In this document: positions 43,501-53,007 of the stretch, piece after piece
How the letters are laid out: each line of letters starts with the position of its first letter
Position numbering within the stretch: position 1 is the first letter of the stretch
Source: Prado023 sp963736425
GTDB lineage: Bacteria > Actinomycetota > Actinomycetes > S36-B12 > CAIYMF01
Length of the DNA: 64,000 nt
Direction: 5' to 3'
Assembly: GCA_963736425.1 (NCBI GenBank)
Contig: CAVTOX010000025.1
Span: 17,029 to 81,028 of the forward strand
Notes under the pieces: model-generated
Told to the model about the DNA's origin: nothing
Seen by the model: the letters and a program-made list of their open reading frames with translations, nothing else
The model's database searches: none
Translations under genes and position numbers: made by a program

Positions 43501-44736
43501 CAGGTCGAGCACCTCGGCGAGCAGCGAGGGCTCCACGGCCGGTTGCAGCAGGCTGGCCAGCAGCGGCTCCCACGCCAGTCGCATGAGGCGGCGCACGTCG
43601 CGGGCCAGAGCGCGCGTGGTCGCGTCGGCTCCGGCGGCGTGGCCGAACGTCTCGGCATCGAGGCCGAGCAGGCCGGAGAGGTGCCGGCCGTCGCACCCTG
43701 CGCCGGCCACCAGGCTCACCACGCCAGGAGGGTCGAGGCTGACCTCCCGCCGGAAGAGCGCCAGGGGGTCGTTCAGGCCGTCGTCACCGGTGGGCGGGGG
43801 CGTGTCCGCCGCGGTGTGGTTCGTCGGCGTGCCGGGTGCCGGCATCGACAGGCCGGTGCTGTGGCGGTGCGCCGCGAGAAGCGCCTGGAGATCTCCGGCC
43901 GTCTCGTCGGGGCCAGCGGTCCGGCGTAGGCCGGTCACGACGACGGACTCGATCCGGGGGTGCGACCCGGCCCCGAGCGGCACGACGAGGCCCAGGCCGC
44001 TGCGTACCGCCGCGGTGAAGTCGGTCATCCACGCGAGTTCGTCGGGCAGGGTGCCCGGCGGGGGCGGGGAGTCGTGCAGGGCGGGGTCGGGGGTGACCAC
44101 CAGGGGCTCGGCGACCAGCGCGGTGGTGGCCACGATCGGGGTGGTGCTGCCCTCGACCAGCACCCGCAACTGGAACTGCTCGGGCAGCAGTCGGGCCGTG
44201 GCCGGCTCGGGGATCCGCGGCTGCACGCCGGGCTCCTTGCGTCGGACGGCGTCGGCCACGTACGTCGCGCGCCGCGGGCCGACGACCCGGGCCAGCGCCT
44301 CGAACGCATCGACGTGCTCGTCGCGGGTGCGCGCGGCGCGGGTGCTGAGCAGGTACCTGCGTCCGGCCTCGACCTCCGCCGGAGTCAGCTGGGGCTCGTG
44401 GTTGTCGATGTGCAGCTCGTCGGGGGTGATCCGCACGAGCAGGGCGCTGCTGCGTCCGTTCGCCCACTTCCACCACACCCCGCCGGCTCCGTCGGTCCAG
44501 GCGTAGCGGGTCTCCAGGCGCAGGGGGAGCAGCAGTGCGGGGACGTCGCGGGGCAGCTCCGGCCAGGACGTGGTGGCCAGGAACTCCGTCCGAGCCTTGT
44601 CGAGCCGCCCGACCAGGCCGGCGCGGCGGGCACGCCAGTCAGCGGGGTCCGCGGTCGAGCGGGTCGTCGAGAGATCGGCGAGCGCTGCCCGGACCTTGGC
44701 GATCTGGACGTACTGGGTGTCGAGTGGGTAGGGCAT
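40570..44736 (-). CDS. Uncharacterised 1388-aa protein of the DUF6603 locus (gene 3)
   Basis: ATG 44736 with AGGAG. Residues about 60-130 read VPALLLPLRLETRYAWTD, VWWKWANGRSSALLVRITPD and ELHIDNHEPQLTPAEVEAG, a motif block that also occurs in other large bacterial orphan proteins. The middle has LLQVGRQPYGVLPVTQWNSD, and the C-terminal third LVDVLRAAHPLTAGRLHPL, FLFQHGQVRDGTAAVERVRD and ALVITVHQDPLTAGENWAAL. No membrane helix or signal peptide, no nucleotide-binding loop seen. The 4.2-kb frame is intact, in contrast to its neighbours. Function unknown; large scaffold or particle component is speculation. Confidence 0.8.
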   Translation of the reverse strand: MPYPLDTQYVQIAKVRAALADLSTTRSTADPADWRARRAGLVGRLDKARTEFLATTSWPELPRDVPALLLPLRLETRYAWTDGAGGVWWKWANGRSSALLVRITPDELHIDNHEPQLTPAEVEAGRRYLLSTRAARTRDEHVDAFEALARVVGPRRATYVADAVRRKEPGVQPRIPEPATARLLPEQFQLRVLVEGSTTPIVATTALVAEPLVVTPDPALHDSPPPPGTLPDELAWMTDFTAAVRSGLGLVVPLGAGSHPRIESVVVTGLRRTAGPDETAGDLQALLAAHRHSTGLSMPAPGTPTNHTAADTPPPTGDDGLNDPLALFRREVSLDPPGVVSLVAGAGCDGRHLSGLLGLDAETFGHAAGADATTRALARDVRRLMRLAWEPLLASLLQPAVEPSLLAEVLDLHTESVSGVGPAPLLQVGRQPYGVLPVTQWNSDADLVDAERLVAAQLPRLADALVSAAPPSLTGFGEDRADTETSLLDLLMRDGAPQRLLLQALLGPQAAGGYGAGTTAGSPADPYDDWTATTVALLDPAATGTAASTPATRTAPIAGQVTVTAPWVRPGSGTAAAAGARATAPQDGPNEPGLWRLAALRPELDLPVTVLTAIGRLAMLAAADPFRWQHLVSVGAAVPESADPMASEWNGDGLADWLAYYADQVPAANRRVAEVRQLLASLSAAVDRPGGADTVEAVLAGELGTASHRLDAWWTALATTRLRRARARRPNGLLVGAYGVLEHLRPASSRSDGYVHAPSIPQAVAAAVLQSAHMGQHRAAGGGARGDAYAVGLSSARTRGAMRLIEGLRAGQPLGALLGGVLEEAILETAPSSAAGHRLVDVLRAAHPLTAGRLHPLTRGGSAVAAPEVCDGLAALEGPMPRGVRAADRPVLTRARERVADLVDATGDLLLAEGVHQLAQRNPARAAAAVEALAGTHVPPPVPEFVAQPTPGVAVTHRVLLIAPDPAPSATVRGPRGRLAPGLDAWAADCLATVTLTTVDAVGTPTSQALTDLMADAQLGALDVVALSTDESWSHLLDRLGAAAGAASLSRTDAMAAATAAIRGLLAAARPVRATDGAPLTAACSAAARIAAWEDDLRAAIDALDDATSDPAPDRDAFLAALVGADAVGSPVHWSPGDADAALASAAGAARTALAARPIGADHAITDDVSAAEALRGLSGATAWLGSTATFGTPTVPTGTDSASVDRFLFQHGQVRDGTAAVERVRDTLDLLGAPALVITVHQDPLTAGENWAALPGPLAAGRISSVLLATDATPPGARVCALIVDDWVEVVPDPELTTAIAFHYDAPTSEPPNVALLAVPDPTSESPWEDLAPYVDEALRIARMRCLTPAELAGNGVVPAMVTLQHPTPGWTPDLPIDGLTPTGGTP

Positions 44737-44742
44737 GGCTCC

Positions 44743-47193
44743 TCAGCTGGTCAGCAGTCGGCTGCCGTGGATGAACAGGCGGAACTGGCGGGCGACGAGG
44801 GCCGCGGCGACCTGCGCCGAGCCCGTGGCGCCGGGGAGGCTGGTGATCCACCCCGTGGTGGAGATGGGCACCGGGGTGGTGCCCGGCGGGTCGGGCAGCC
44901 GGAACCGGCGACCCAGCGCGGGCTCGGAGAGCAGCAGGAAGCGACCACGCGCCTGCCTGCTCGGCAGCGCAAAGCCCACGAGGGCGAGGTCGGGCTCCAC
45001 CCAGGCCCGGAAGTCCGGCTGCAGGGTGTCCCCGGCCGCGCTCGACGGGCTGCCGTCCGCAGCCGCGGAGACCAGCACGACCTGGGCGTCGGGGAACCTC
45101 CGCAGCAGCTCGCCGCGGACCAGCAGGACGGTGAGGCCGGCACTGCGGCCCGGGCGGTGTCGGCCGAGCTGCGGAGCCGCGGGGCCACGTGTGCACGTCG
45201 GTGATCTCGGCCGCCATCTGTCCGGTCGTGGGGTCGGGCCGGGTCGGCCAGAAGCGGCTGAACACGGTGCCGCGCTGGTCGGTCGGGAAGCCGCGCCACA
45301 GCAGCTCGCCGGCCATCGCGTGGTTCATCCCCACCAGGAACGCCTCGATCACCTGCTGGTTGGTCGCGGCCAGTGCGACGGTGTCGGAGGGCATGGTCGC
45401 CAGGCCGGGCAGGAGCCAGTCGCGACCCTCGCCGACCAGCTCGGCGTACATCGGCACCGGGATCCGCGGGCTGGCCATGATGGTCGCGACCCCGCCCGAG
45501 GACACCGCGCCGTCGGGGGACACCTGCACCCGGTCCGCGACCCGCGCTGCGATGGTCCGGGCCGGTGCGAGCTCCGCGACCAGCCGGCGGTCGAGTGCGT
45601 CGATGCGGGCGGCTGCCAGGACGACTGCCGGCGCAGGAGTGCCGGCAGCGCGCTGGAACGGGGCGAGTGCCAGCGCGAGGCCGTCGAGATCCGCGTCGTC
45701 GAAGTTGCCGGCGCGGCGCATCGCCGGCACGATCCCGCCCGGCCCGATCCCGGCGGCGGTGAAGTGCGGCACGGCGGCCGTGCCGGTTCCCAGGCCGACC
45801 AGCAGGTCGACGGGATCCCACGCGATCGGCACGTCCGGGTTGCGCCAGCGGCGCTCGAGGCGACGCACGAGCGGCCCGCGGGGGCGCAGGGCCCGCCGCC
45901 AGTGCCCCGAGAGCAGCGGGGCCACCGGCAGGTCGGCGAGCTCGGCGGCCACCGTCATCGGGTCCCCGGGGAGCCCGGCGCACCCGGTCCAGGTGACCCG
46001 CGAGGACCTGCCAGCGCTCCCACGGCTCCAGCGGTGCGATCCGCTTGGCCATGATCGTGGTGCTCACGGCGATCCCGGCCTGCGCCGAGCGCAGCAGGGC
46101 GTTCGCGGTGCGCAGGTCCCCGGCCTGGTCCCAGGCCGCGCGCATGAACTCCTCCTGGCGGCGCGCCACGACGCGCACCCCCACTGCCGCGGCGGCCCGC
46201 AGCGCGGGGGAGCGGTTCAAGGTGCCGAGCCAGCTCGGCCAGGTCGCGCCGCGCGCGGAGGGCACCGCGGCCCCGGCGTGCCAGCGGCCGTACACGGGTG
46301 GGTCCAGCGCCGCGCCGGTGAGCAGCGCGGCGACGCGGGCGTCGGCGGCAGGGCGGGGGGCGCGGCCGACCGCGAGCACCCCGCCGAACGCCGTGGTGCT
46401 GCGTGGGGCTGGAGGGCTGCGCGGGCTCGCCCAGTGTCGTGGTGTCCACGGCGCGCGATCCGAGGCCGGTCCGGGCCGTGCGTTCCAGGGGCTCCAGCCG
46501 CCGGGCGAGCTGCTCGAAGGTGCCGCCCGGCCCGGTGGTGAACGTCCAGCTGGCGTAGACCGGCACGGGCAGGGGGTCCGGTGAGGTGGTCCACGCGCCG
46601 GAGGCGGTTCCCGGGGCCTGCCCCAGCCCGGCGAGCCGCCCGGCCTCGAACGTGGGGACCACGCAGGCCACGTACCGCGTGTTCGGCTCCAGGATCCGGG
46701 GCGCGACCAGGCGGGAGCGCTCGCCCTCCACGTGTGCCCACAGCGACCAGTCCACCCCGGTCGGCCGCTGCCCGGGGGGCACCTGCACGGACCGGCGCCC
46801 CTCGCCCAGCTCTCGCACCGGGCCGGCCGGGTCCGGTGCGGGCAGGACGATCAGTCCCACCCACGGCTGGAGCGCCACACCGGCCGTCGCAGCGCCGGGC
46901 GTGTAGCGCCAGGGCAGGTCAGCGGTGTGGAACTCGACGAACGCCAGCTCCTCGGGGGCCGCGGCCAGGGTGCCGTCGGCGGGGAACACCGCCGCCACCT
47001 GGTCCGGGTCGATGCCGACCACGTCGCCCGGGCCGACCAGCGGCAGGGTCTTGGTGAACGACTCGGCGCTGGTCCTGGCACCGTCGTGCACGGACCAGGC
47101 AGCCGTGACCGGGACGCTCGCACGCTGAGCCCCGGCGGTGGCCGTGGCGCGGGCGCCGATCCCGCTGCGGGCCCAGTCCGCGAACGTGCTCAC
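44743..47193 (-). pseudogene. Uncharacterised ~815-aa protein of the DUF6603 locus (gene 2), three frame breaks
   Basis: GTG 47193 overlaps the DUF6603 gene stop (GTGA). It begins STFADWARSGIGARATATA; VALQPWVGLIVLPAPDPAG and TRYVACVVPTFEAGRLAGLG follow. Breaks at about 46410, 45970 and 45190 separate further matching segments: STTAFGGVLAVGRAPRP, RWQVLAGHLDRVRRAP, then DVPIAWDPVDLLVGLGTG and IMASPRIPVPMYAELVGEG, then GLTVLLVRGELLRRFPDAQV and FRLFIHGSRLLTS. All pieces lie in order in one strand, so the gene was whole recently. ATG 45958 might also allow a separate downstream product. Ends 6 bp before gene 3. Confidence 0.65.
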
Positions 47194-50100
47194 GCCAGCA
47201 CCTCGGACCGTGCCAGCACCCGGTGGCCGCGCGGCATCGTGGAGGTCACCACCGCGTGCGGGCCCTCGGCGCCGGCCCCGTCCAGGGTGCCGACCGGTGC
47301 GGCGCAGAACCGCTCGGGGTCCAGGCGGACGATGGGCGCGGGGGTGTGCGCGGCCAGCGCGGCGAGCAGCCCCTGCGTGCCGGCGATGCCGTCGGAGGCG
47401 CTGCCGGTCCACGCGAACCCGGGAGCGGCGGCCGGCTCGGGGCCGAGGATGACGTCCTCGAAGGGGTCGGTGGCGGTGGCGGTCGGGCCGAGCACCGTGC
47501 CGGTCGCGGCCCGCAGCGCGGCCCCGGACGGGAGCTGCTGGAAGCCGGGGCTGGACAGGGCCTCGGCGTCGCGGAGGTCCTGGAACTGGCCGGCCGCGAA
47601 CCCGTCGGCGACCGGGCTGGACGTGCCCTGCGTGGCCACCCGCAGCGTGAGGTCGGTGAAGGTCACCGGTGCGGCCGGGCGGGCGGCGCCGAACCGGGTG
47701 ATCGGCACCCCGATCGGCAGGGTGCGCTGGCGGACCGTGACCGTGGCGTGCGGGTGCAGCAGCAGCGTGGGGGTGTTCGGCCCGCTGGCCAGCACCACGC
47801 CCGGGGGTGTGGCGTGCTCCGCGGACCAGGCGTCGTCTGCGGCGAGTGCGGCCTGCAGGATCGGGGGCAGCGCTACCGGTGTGGGCGGCGGCGGTGCGTC
47901 GTCGCCGATGGTCACGTCGATCGCGAGGCGGCCCTTGATGAACAGCACTTCGAACTCGATCGAGCCGGCCACCCGCCACGGTGCCGGGCCGCTGAGGGCG
48001 GCCAGGAGCCGGGCGCACAGCAGCGGCGTGCCCCACATGCGGATCTCGATCCCCGCATCGAGGCTCACGAGCAGGTGGAACGGCGAGAGATGCACCAGTG
48101 CGTCGAGGCTGCACCAGGCGGCCCCGCTGAACGGTCCTGCCTCGGCGCGCACGTCGAGGCGCCCACCCAGCTGGATCGTGTTCGAGGTCAGCGCCAGGTA
48201 GGTCTCGATCCGGATCACGGGGTTGTCGCTGGTGGCCAGGGCCAGAGTGATCCGGCGCAGCTCCGGGAATCCCGGTGGTGGGGCGAACTGCGGGTGGAAC
48301 CCCCCGAGCGCCAGTGCGAACCCCTGCTGCTCCTTCCACCCGGCGCGCAGGGCCAGGTCGCCGCTGATCGTGAAGGCGGCGATGCGCGAGTCGACCAGCG
48401 TGGCGTCCAGCGACACCTCGCCGGCGCCGAAGTCGAGGATCCCCACCGCGTCCATGCGCAGCTGCACCACGGCCGCGTCCTTGGTCGGGAGGATCGCGCG
48501 CACCGTGCCCATCACGACCAGCACCAGCGGGGCGGGCAGCTCGAGGACGATCGCTAGGTCGAACGACACCAGGTTGTTCGGGCCCCAGCCCAGGGTCACC
48601 ATCGGGCCGAACAGGTGCCGGCCGGGGGCCACCGGGAAGATCGCCCCCACGCGGGTCACCACCCCGCCCGGGTCCCCCTGTGCGTCCGCCGGTGAGAGGA
48701 TCGCGCCGACGGTCCCCGACCGTGCCGCGTCCCGCAGTGCGGCGGTGTCCATGCGCCGGTGGATCCCGACCATGCCGCCCAGGCCGCTCAGCGAGAAGCC
48801 GAACCCGAGCGGGATTGGCGGGAACTGCGCCTTGAGGATGATCAGCAGGCTGAACCCGTCACTGCCGTCGGGCATCTTCGTGCTGAGCAGCCCGAGGGCT
48901 CCGATCGTCACGACCTCGGCGATCCGCAGCGTGAGGAATCCCGCGTACTGCCCGGCATCCGGGTCGCACAGCAGGAAGCCGGTGCCGCTGACCGCGGCGG
49001 TGTCGATCGACAGGCCAAGCCCAGTCGGGGGCTTGAAGCGCAGCACCGGCATCGGCGAGGTTCTGTCGACGGTCAGCGCCAGCCCAATGTCGGTCACGCT
49101 GCCGCTGACGGGGCCGAGGGTGATCCCGGCGGACACCGCGGCCATCGCCTGCAGTCCGTGGTCGTCGACCAGCGCCCGGACCGCCACCGAGCTCAACGTG
49201 ATGGGACCGAGCTCGTGCGGCGTGAGGTCGCGGTACTCCAGCGCCCCGTGGCCGCGGAACCGCAGTCCCTCGGCAGGGCTCCAGGTCAGGGCGATGTCCA
49301 CCGTGATCTCGACTGGTTCGGCGGGCAGCACGACGGCCAGGAATCCGTCGCCCTCGCCGCCGCGGATGGCCACCGTGAAGCCGTCGACCCGCGCACCGGC
49401 CTCGAAGGTCAGCGGGTCGACGCCCCCGGCGGTGAGCCGGAGCAGGGCCGAGAGGCCCTGGACCGTGAGGTTGGTGCCGTCAGCCGGCCCGATCGCGAAC
49501 GCCGGGGAACCGGGCAGTGCCAGCTCCGCGGAGAGGCTGACCTCGGGGGCGGTGCCGGAGATGCCGGCGGCGGTGATGCTCACCGGCGCACTGGCCGTGG
49601 CGCTGAAGCTGGAACGGCCCACCCGCAGGTCGGCGCCACCTGCGGGCACGATCGTCAACCCCAGGGGTGGGGTGAGCCCGGGCGCGTCGAACAACGCGAG
49701 CCCGAGCAGGAGTCCGACGGCCGCGTTGTCGGCGCCCACCAGGGCCCAGCGCCCGACCACGGCCCTCGGGTCCGTGGGGTTGGGGCGCGAGACGAACGCC
49801 GATGCCCCCAGGGCCCGGAACAGGTCGCGCAGGGGCTCTTCGAGCAGGTCCATCGCGGGCTCGGCGGACAGGGCGCTGACAGTCGCCAACGGGTCGGTCA
49901 GCCCCGTGGCGAGGGCCTGCCAGTCCACCACCACGGCGTCGTGCGCGGGTCGGTAGATGGTCCCGGCCGCCGTGATCGCACTTCGCGGCACAGTGGCCGT
50001 GCCGCCCAGCAGCCGGACGACGGCCCAGGCCTTCGGCACGTGCCGGGCCAGGTGCTCGACCAGCATGCCCTCGCCCAGGTCGGACAGGAAGGACTCGACG

Positions 50101-50372
50101 AGCGACTCGGCCACGCCGGGTTGCGCGGGCAGGCTCGTGAGGGACTCGACCGCGGCCAGGAGCGGTCCGGCTGCCTGCTCGAGAGCGTCGCTGCCAGGGG
50201 GCACCCCGGCGACGGCCAGCCGTTCGAGCTGGCCGAGGACGGGGGACAGGTCCGGGAGGGCCACGGGCAGCACGTCCCACCCGCTCACCCGTCGGGTGGC
50301 GGCGGCGGACTCCAGCGGTTCGAGCAACCATCGCACCTGATTGGCCAGAGCAGCGAGGCCGTCCACCGCCAT
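47190..50372 (-). CDS. DUF6603-like large protein (gene 1 of the locus), 1060 aa
   Basis: ATG 50372. N-terminal helical region (about 1-160), then a long succession of beta-hairpins. The segment LGFGFSLSGLGGMVGIHRRM, AILSPADAQGDPGGVVTRVG, GRHLFGPMVTLGWGPNNLVS, then ALGGFHPQFAPPPGFPELRR is what I recall of DUF6603. Low cysteine, no signal peptide, no membrane helix, although amphipathic strands abound. The frame is intact over 3.2 kb. First gene of the minus-strand unit; 78 bp separate it from the divergent amidase gene. Confidence 0.72.
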   Translation of the reverse strand: MAVDGLAALANQVRWLLEPLESAAATRRVSGWDVLPVALPDLSPVLGQLERLAVAGVPPGSDALEQAAGPLLAAVESLTSLPAQPGVAESLVESFLSDLGEGMLVEHLARHVPKAWAVVRLLGGTATVPRSAITAAGTIYRPAHDAVVVDWQALATGLTDPLATVSALSAEPAMDLLEEPLRDLFRALGASAFVSRPNPTDPRAVVGRWALVGADNAAVGLLLGLALFDAPGLTPPLGLTIVPAGGADLRVGRSSFSATASAPVSITAAGISGTAPEVSLSAELALPGSPAFAIGPADGTNLTVQGLSALLRLTAGGVDPLTFEAGARVDGFTVAIRGGEGDGFLAVVLPAEPVEITVDIALTWSPAEGLRFRGHGALEYRDLTPHELGPITLSSVAVRALVDDHGLQAMAAVSAGITLGPVSGSVTDIGLALTVDRTSPMPVLRFKPPTGLGLSIDTAAVSGTGFLLCDPDAGQYAGFLTLRIAEVVTIGALGLLSTKMPDGSDGFSLLIILKAQFPPIPLGFGFSLSGLGGMVGIHRRMDTAALRDAARSGTVGAILSPADAQGDPGGVVTRVGAIFPVAPGRHLFGPMVTLGWGPNNLVSFDLAIVLELPAPLVLVVMGTVRAILPTKDAAVVQLRMDAVGILDFGAGEVSLDATLVDSRIAAFTISGDLALRAGWKEQQGFALALGGFHPQFAPPPGFPELRRITLALATSDNPVIRIETYLALTSNTIQLGGRLDVRAEAGPFSGAAWCSLDALVHLSPFHLLVSLDAGIEIRMWGTPLLCARLLAALSGPAPWRVAGSIEFEVLFIKGRLAIDVTIGDDAPPPPTPVALPPILQAALAADDAWSAEHATPPGVVLASGPNTPTLLLHPHATVTVRQRTLPIGVPITRFGAARPAAPVTFTDLTLRVATQGTSSPVADGFAAGQFQDLRDAEALSSPGFQQLPSGAALRAATGTVLGPTATATDPFEDVILGPEPAAAPGFAWTGSASDGIAGTQGLLAALAAHTPAPIVRLDPERFCAAPVGTLDGAGAEGPHAVVTSTMPRGHRVLARSEVLA

Positions 50373-50450
50373 CCCGGCAACATACAGGTGTCGGAGGTGG
50401 CATGCTCACCCTGAGCGCCAGCGCCGACCCCCGTCAGCCGGGAGGGCCGT
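50373..50450. promoter_or_regulatory. Divergent promoter region of the DUF6603 locus
   Basis: Only 78 bp lie between DUF6603 ATG 50372 (-) and ATG 50451 (+), so both transcripts must start here. GGAGGG at 50441-50446 is the ribosome site of the plus gene. No dyad was noted. Confidence 0.4.
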
Positions 50451-52345
50451 ATGTCCGTCACCGCCGCCATGGCCGAGCTCGTCACGGCCCAGGCCGTCGC
50501 CGAGGCCGACCGGCTCTACCCCGGCGGCCCCTGGTGCCCGCCGGCCCAGTTCCTGGCGTGGACCGCCGACCGAAGCACTACATCCCGCTGGTCCGGGAGG
50601 TCGAGCACGCCGCGCGCATCTTCTTTCCCGACAGGCGCATCCAGGTCAGCGTCCAGTGGCTGCGGCGCATCGTGAGCTCCACCGCGGGGGGATGGCAGGG
50701 GGCCCGCCACGACGAGTGGATCGCGCCGTGCCTGACGACGGCAGGCAGCGAGCCATGGACTCGCGCGACCAACGTCACGGTGAGCCAGTCGATCCTCGAC
50801 GCCCTGGCCCGCATCGGCTGCGTGCAGGGTGTCGGCGTCGGCCACCTGTTCACGGCCGCGGACCTGCTGCTCAACGGACCGAGGACGGCCTGGGCCACGA
50901 TGTCGCCGGAAATTTCTGGCCGTGTACTACGACTTCTCTGCACCGGGCCGGGTAAGCCCTCGTCTACCGGCGTTCACCTGGCAGCGCTACCTGATCGACG
51001 ACGCATGCGCCGCTTCCGCGGGCTCGGGGGCACCACCCTGCTGCCGTGGACCACCGACCGCCCTGCGCTGGAGGACGTCCGGGGCCTGCTCCTGGGCGCC
51101 TCGCTGGGGCAGTTCGTCGGCCACCCTCCCGACGCCCATGCCGGCCTCGACGACACCGATCGCCGACTGGATCGAAGCCAACCTGGACCTCGGGTTCGAT
51201 CGCTCGACCGACGCGCCCGACCGACTGCGCGCTGCGCGTACTCGCCGGCCGGATGCTCATCGGGATCCCGGTGGCGAGGGCTCCCAGGCGGCCGAGGCTG
51301 GCCGGAGCCGCTGGCGTCCGTGCCCGCCCTGTCCGACGCGATCTGGTCGCACCTGCAGGCCGCGCTCGACACCGCGAACCCGCCGGTCAGCTACCCGCGC
51401 CGCGTGCCGCTGGCGCCCGGCCTGGGCGCCTACCCGGTTCATGGCGACCGCCCGGGTGACCATGCAGCCGCGCGCCAGCACCAGGTCAACCCGGGCACAG
51501 TCGACAACGGCAAGCGCCGGTTGACCGACTACAAGTCCGACTGCGCCGTGACCTTCCCGCTCGCGCACTTCCGGCAGCTGCCGGAGGACCTGCCCACGGC
51601 GCTGCCCAAGCCCGGCGTCCGCAGCGGGAGCGACAACCAGTTGGTCATCCTGCACACGGCCGTGGCGCCGTCGCTGCAGGCGATCGAGAACACCTGGGCC
51701 GGCAACAACGACGAGTCGCACTTCGGCGTCCACGCGGACGGCACCGTCTGGCAGTGGGTCGACCTCGAGCACCAGGCCCAGGCCAACGGCGGTGCCAACG
51801 CCCGCGCCATCTCGATCGAGACAACCAACCCGCCCATCCCAGGCAACAAGGACGGCCTCACCCCGGAATGGAGTGCCGGCCAGCTCGACTCGCTCCGTCG
51901 TATCGTCGCCTGGTCCTGCCTGCGCTACGACATCCCCACAAGCGTCCCGGCGGGGGCAGCCAACACGTCGACCGGAATCGCGCTGCACGTGTTCGGTGTC
52001 CGGCAGAACGCCGCAGGCCCCGCGCAATGGAGAACGTGGCTGGCAGCTCGGTGCAGCCGACCCGCTGCCCTGGGAGCTGCACCCGCAGGGGGGCTATCAG
52101 TGCCCGACGAGGTCTGGAGCGCTGCCATCGGCAAGGTCTGCCCCGGGCCGGTCCGCACCTTCCAGTTCCTGACCAGCACGGGCGGGAGCCTCCTGCGCCT
52201 GCCGAACCCAGTGGCCGACCTTAACGACAACCGCGCGGTGGTGTCGGTGCCCAACCCGATGCCCGACAGCGGGCTCGTCTCGCTCATCCAGGCCGATGTG
52301 ACGGCCCACGTCCTGCACGACTGGCCGGATCCGCCTATGCCGTGA
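50451..52345 (+). pseudogene. Amidase_2-domain protein with large N-terminal region, many frame breaks
   Basis: ATG 50451 begins VTAAMAELVTAQAVAEADRL. Successive frames contribute HYIPLVREVEHAARIFFPDR, SQSILDALARIGCVQGVGVG, FRGLGGTTLLPWTTDRPALE, IADWIEANLDLGFDRSTDAP, then an N-acetylmuramoyl-L-alanine amidase domain: QLVILHTAVAPSLQAIENTW, SHFGVHADGTVWQWVDLEHQ, ARAISIETTN, GIALHVFGVRQNAAGPAQW, then LPWELHPQGGYQCP and VWSAAIGKVCPGPVRTFQF. At least six breaks (about 50570, 50910, 51150, 51240, 51430, 52060, 52110). The peptidoglycan-amide cleaving domain suggests wall penetration linked to the divergent locus. Confidence 0.6.
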
Positions 52346-52644
52346 TCGCGGCCGCCTCCGCAGTGGGCATCAAGGATGCGAACGTGCCGGAAGCCGTCGA
52401 TGTCGGTGCGCATGGGTGTCACTGACTGGAAGGGCGGATCGCCGCGGCGGTGCGTTCCTCACGGCAGTTCAGGATCCACAGCGTCCGTGCGGAGGCTGGC
52501 CGGGGATCCATCGGCGGCCCAGCTGGCGAGCAAGCGCAGGGACCGAGATCGGCCATAGCGGCGCATACTAGCTGCATACCGAAGGCAAGAGCGGGTACAC
52601 GCGGGCTGCATCCAGGCTACGCTGGGCTGTAGGAGGTGAGCGCG
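52346..52644. promoter_or_regulatory. Intergenic stretch with possible Xre operator
   Basis: No gene. GCATAC occurs twice (52563-52568, 52574-52579) as an 11-bp-phased direct repeat; TACGCT (52618-52623) is a plausible -10 for the antitoxin gene, and AGGAGG (52631-52636) its ribosome site. Confidence 0.35.
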
Positions 52645-53007
52645 ATGTCGACAACGATTCGTTCCGGTCACGCCGCGGGCACGCAGGTGGTTCTGGCCGA
52701 TCAGGTTGCGGCGGTCAAGGAGTTGCTGGGTCCGAAGCTGGCGGGGTTCACGTTGGGGGTGTCGTTGACCACGGTTGATCGGTGGGCCAGCGGCAAGGTC
52801 ACGCCTGGTCTGGATCGGGAGCGCCGGGTCCGGGCTGCGTATCAGATCCTGGAACTGCTGCGCCCGGTTGAGGCAGCGCCCACGATCCGGGCGTGGTTCA
52901 TCGGGATGAACCCGCAGCTCGATGATCGGGCTCCGGCCGAGGCGATCGCCGAGGGTGACCTGCGGGAGACGCTGGCCGCAGCTCGAGCGTTCGCGGCGGG
53001 TGGGTGA
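52645..53007 (+). CDS. Xre/MbcA/ParS-type antitoxin (DUF2384)
   Basis: ATG 52645 after AGGAGG; 120 aa. VAAVKELLGPKLAGFTLGVS and LTTVDRWASGKVTPGLDRER form the Xre helix-turn-helix; RAWFIGMNPQLDDRAPAEAI starts the toxin-binding (DUF2384) part with P and A positions typical of MbcA/ParS. It precedes and overlaps (GTGA) the RES toxin, and presumably represses its own promoter. Confidence 0.87.
   Translation: MSTTIRSGHAAGTQVVLADQVAAVKELLGPKLAGFTLGVSLTTVDRWASGKVTPGLDRERRVRAAYQILELLRPVEAAPTIRAWFIGMNPQLDDRAPAEAIAEGDLRETLAAARAFAAGG

Noticed and set aside
39056..52345. Locus as a contractile injection system or prophage
   Set aside because: No sheath, tube, baseplate, AAA ATPase, portal, terminase or capsid protein recognised; only the amidase fits.
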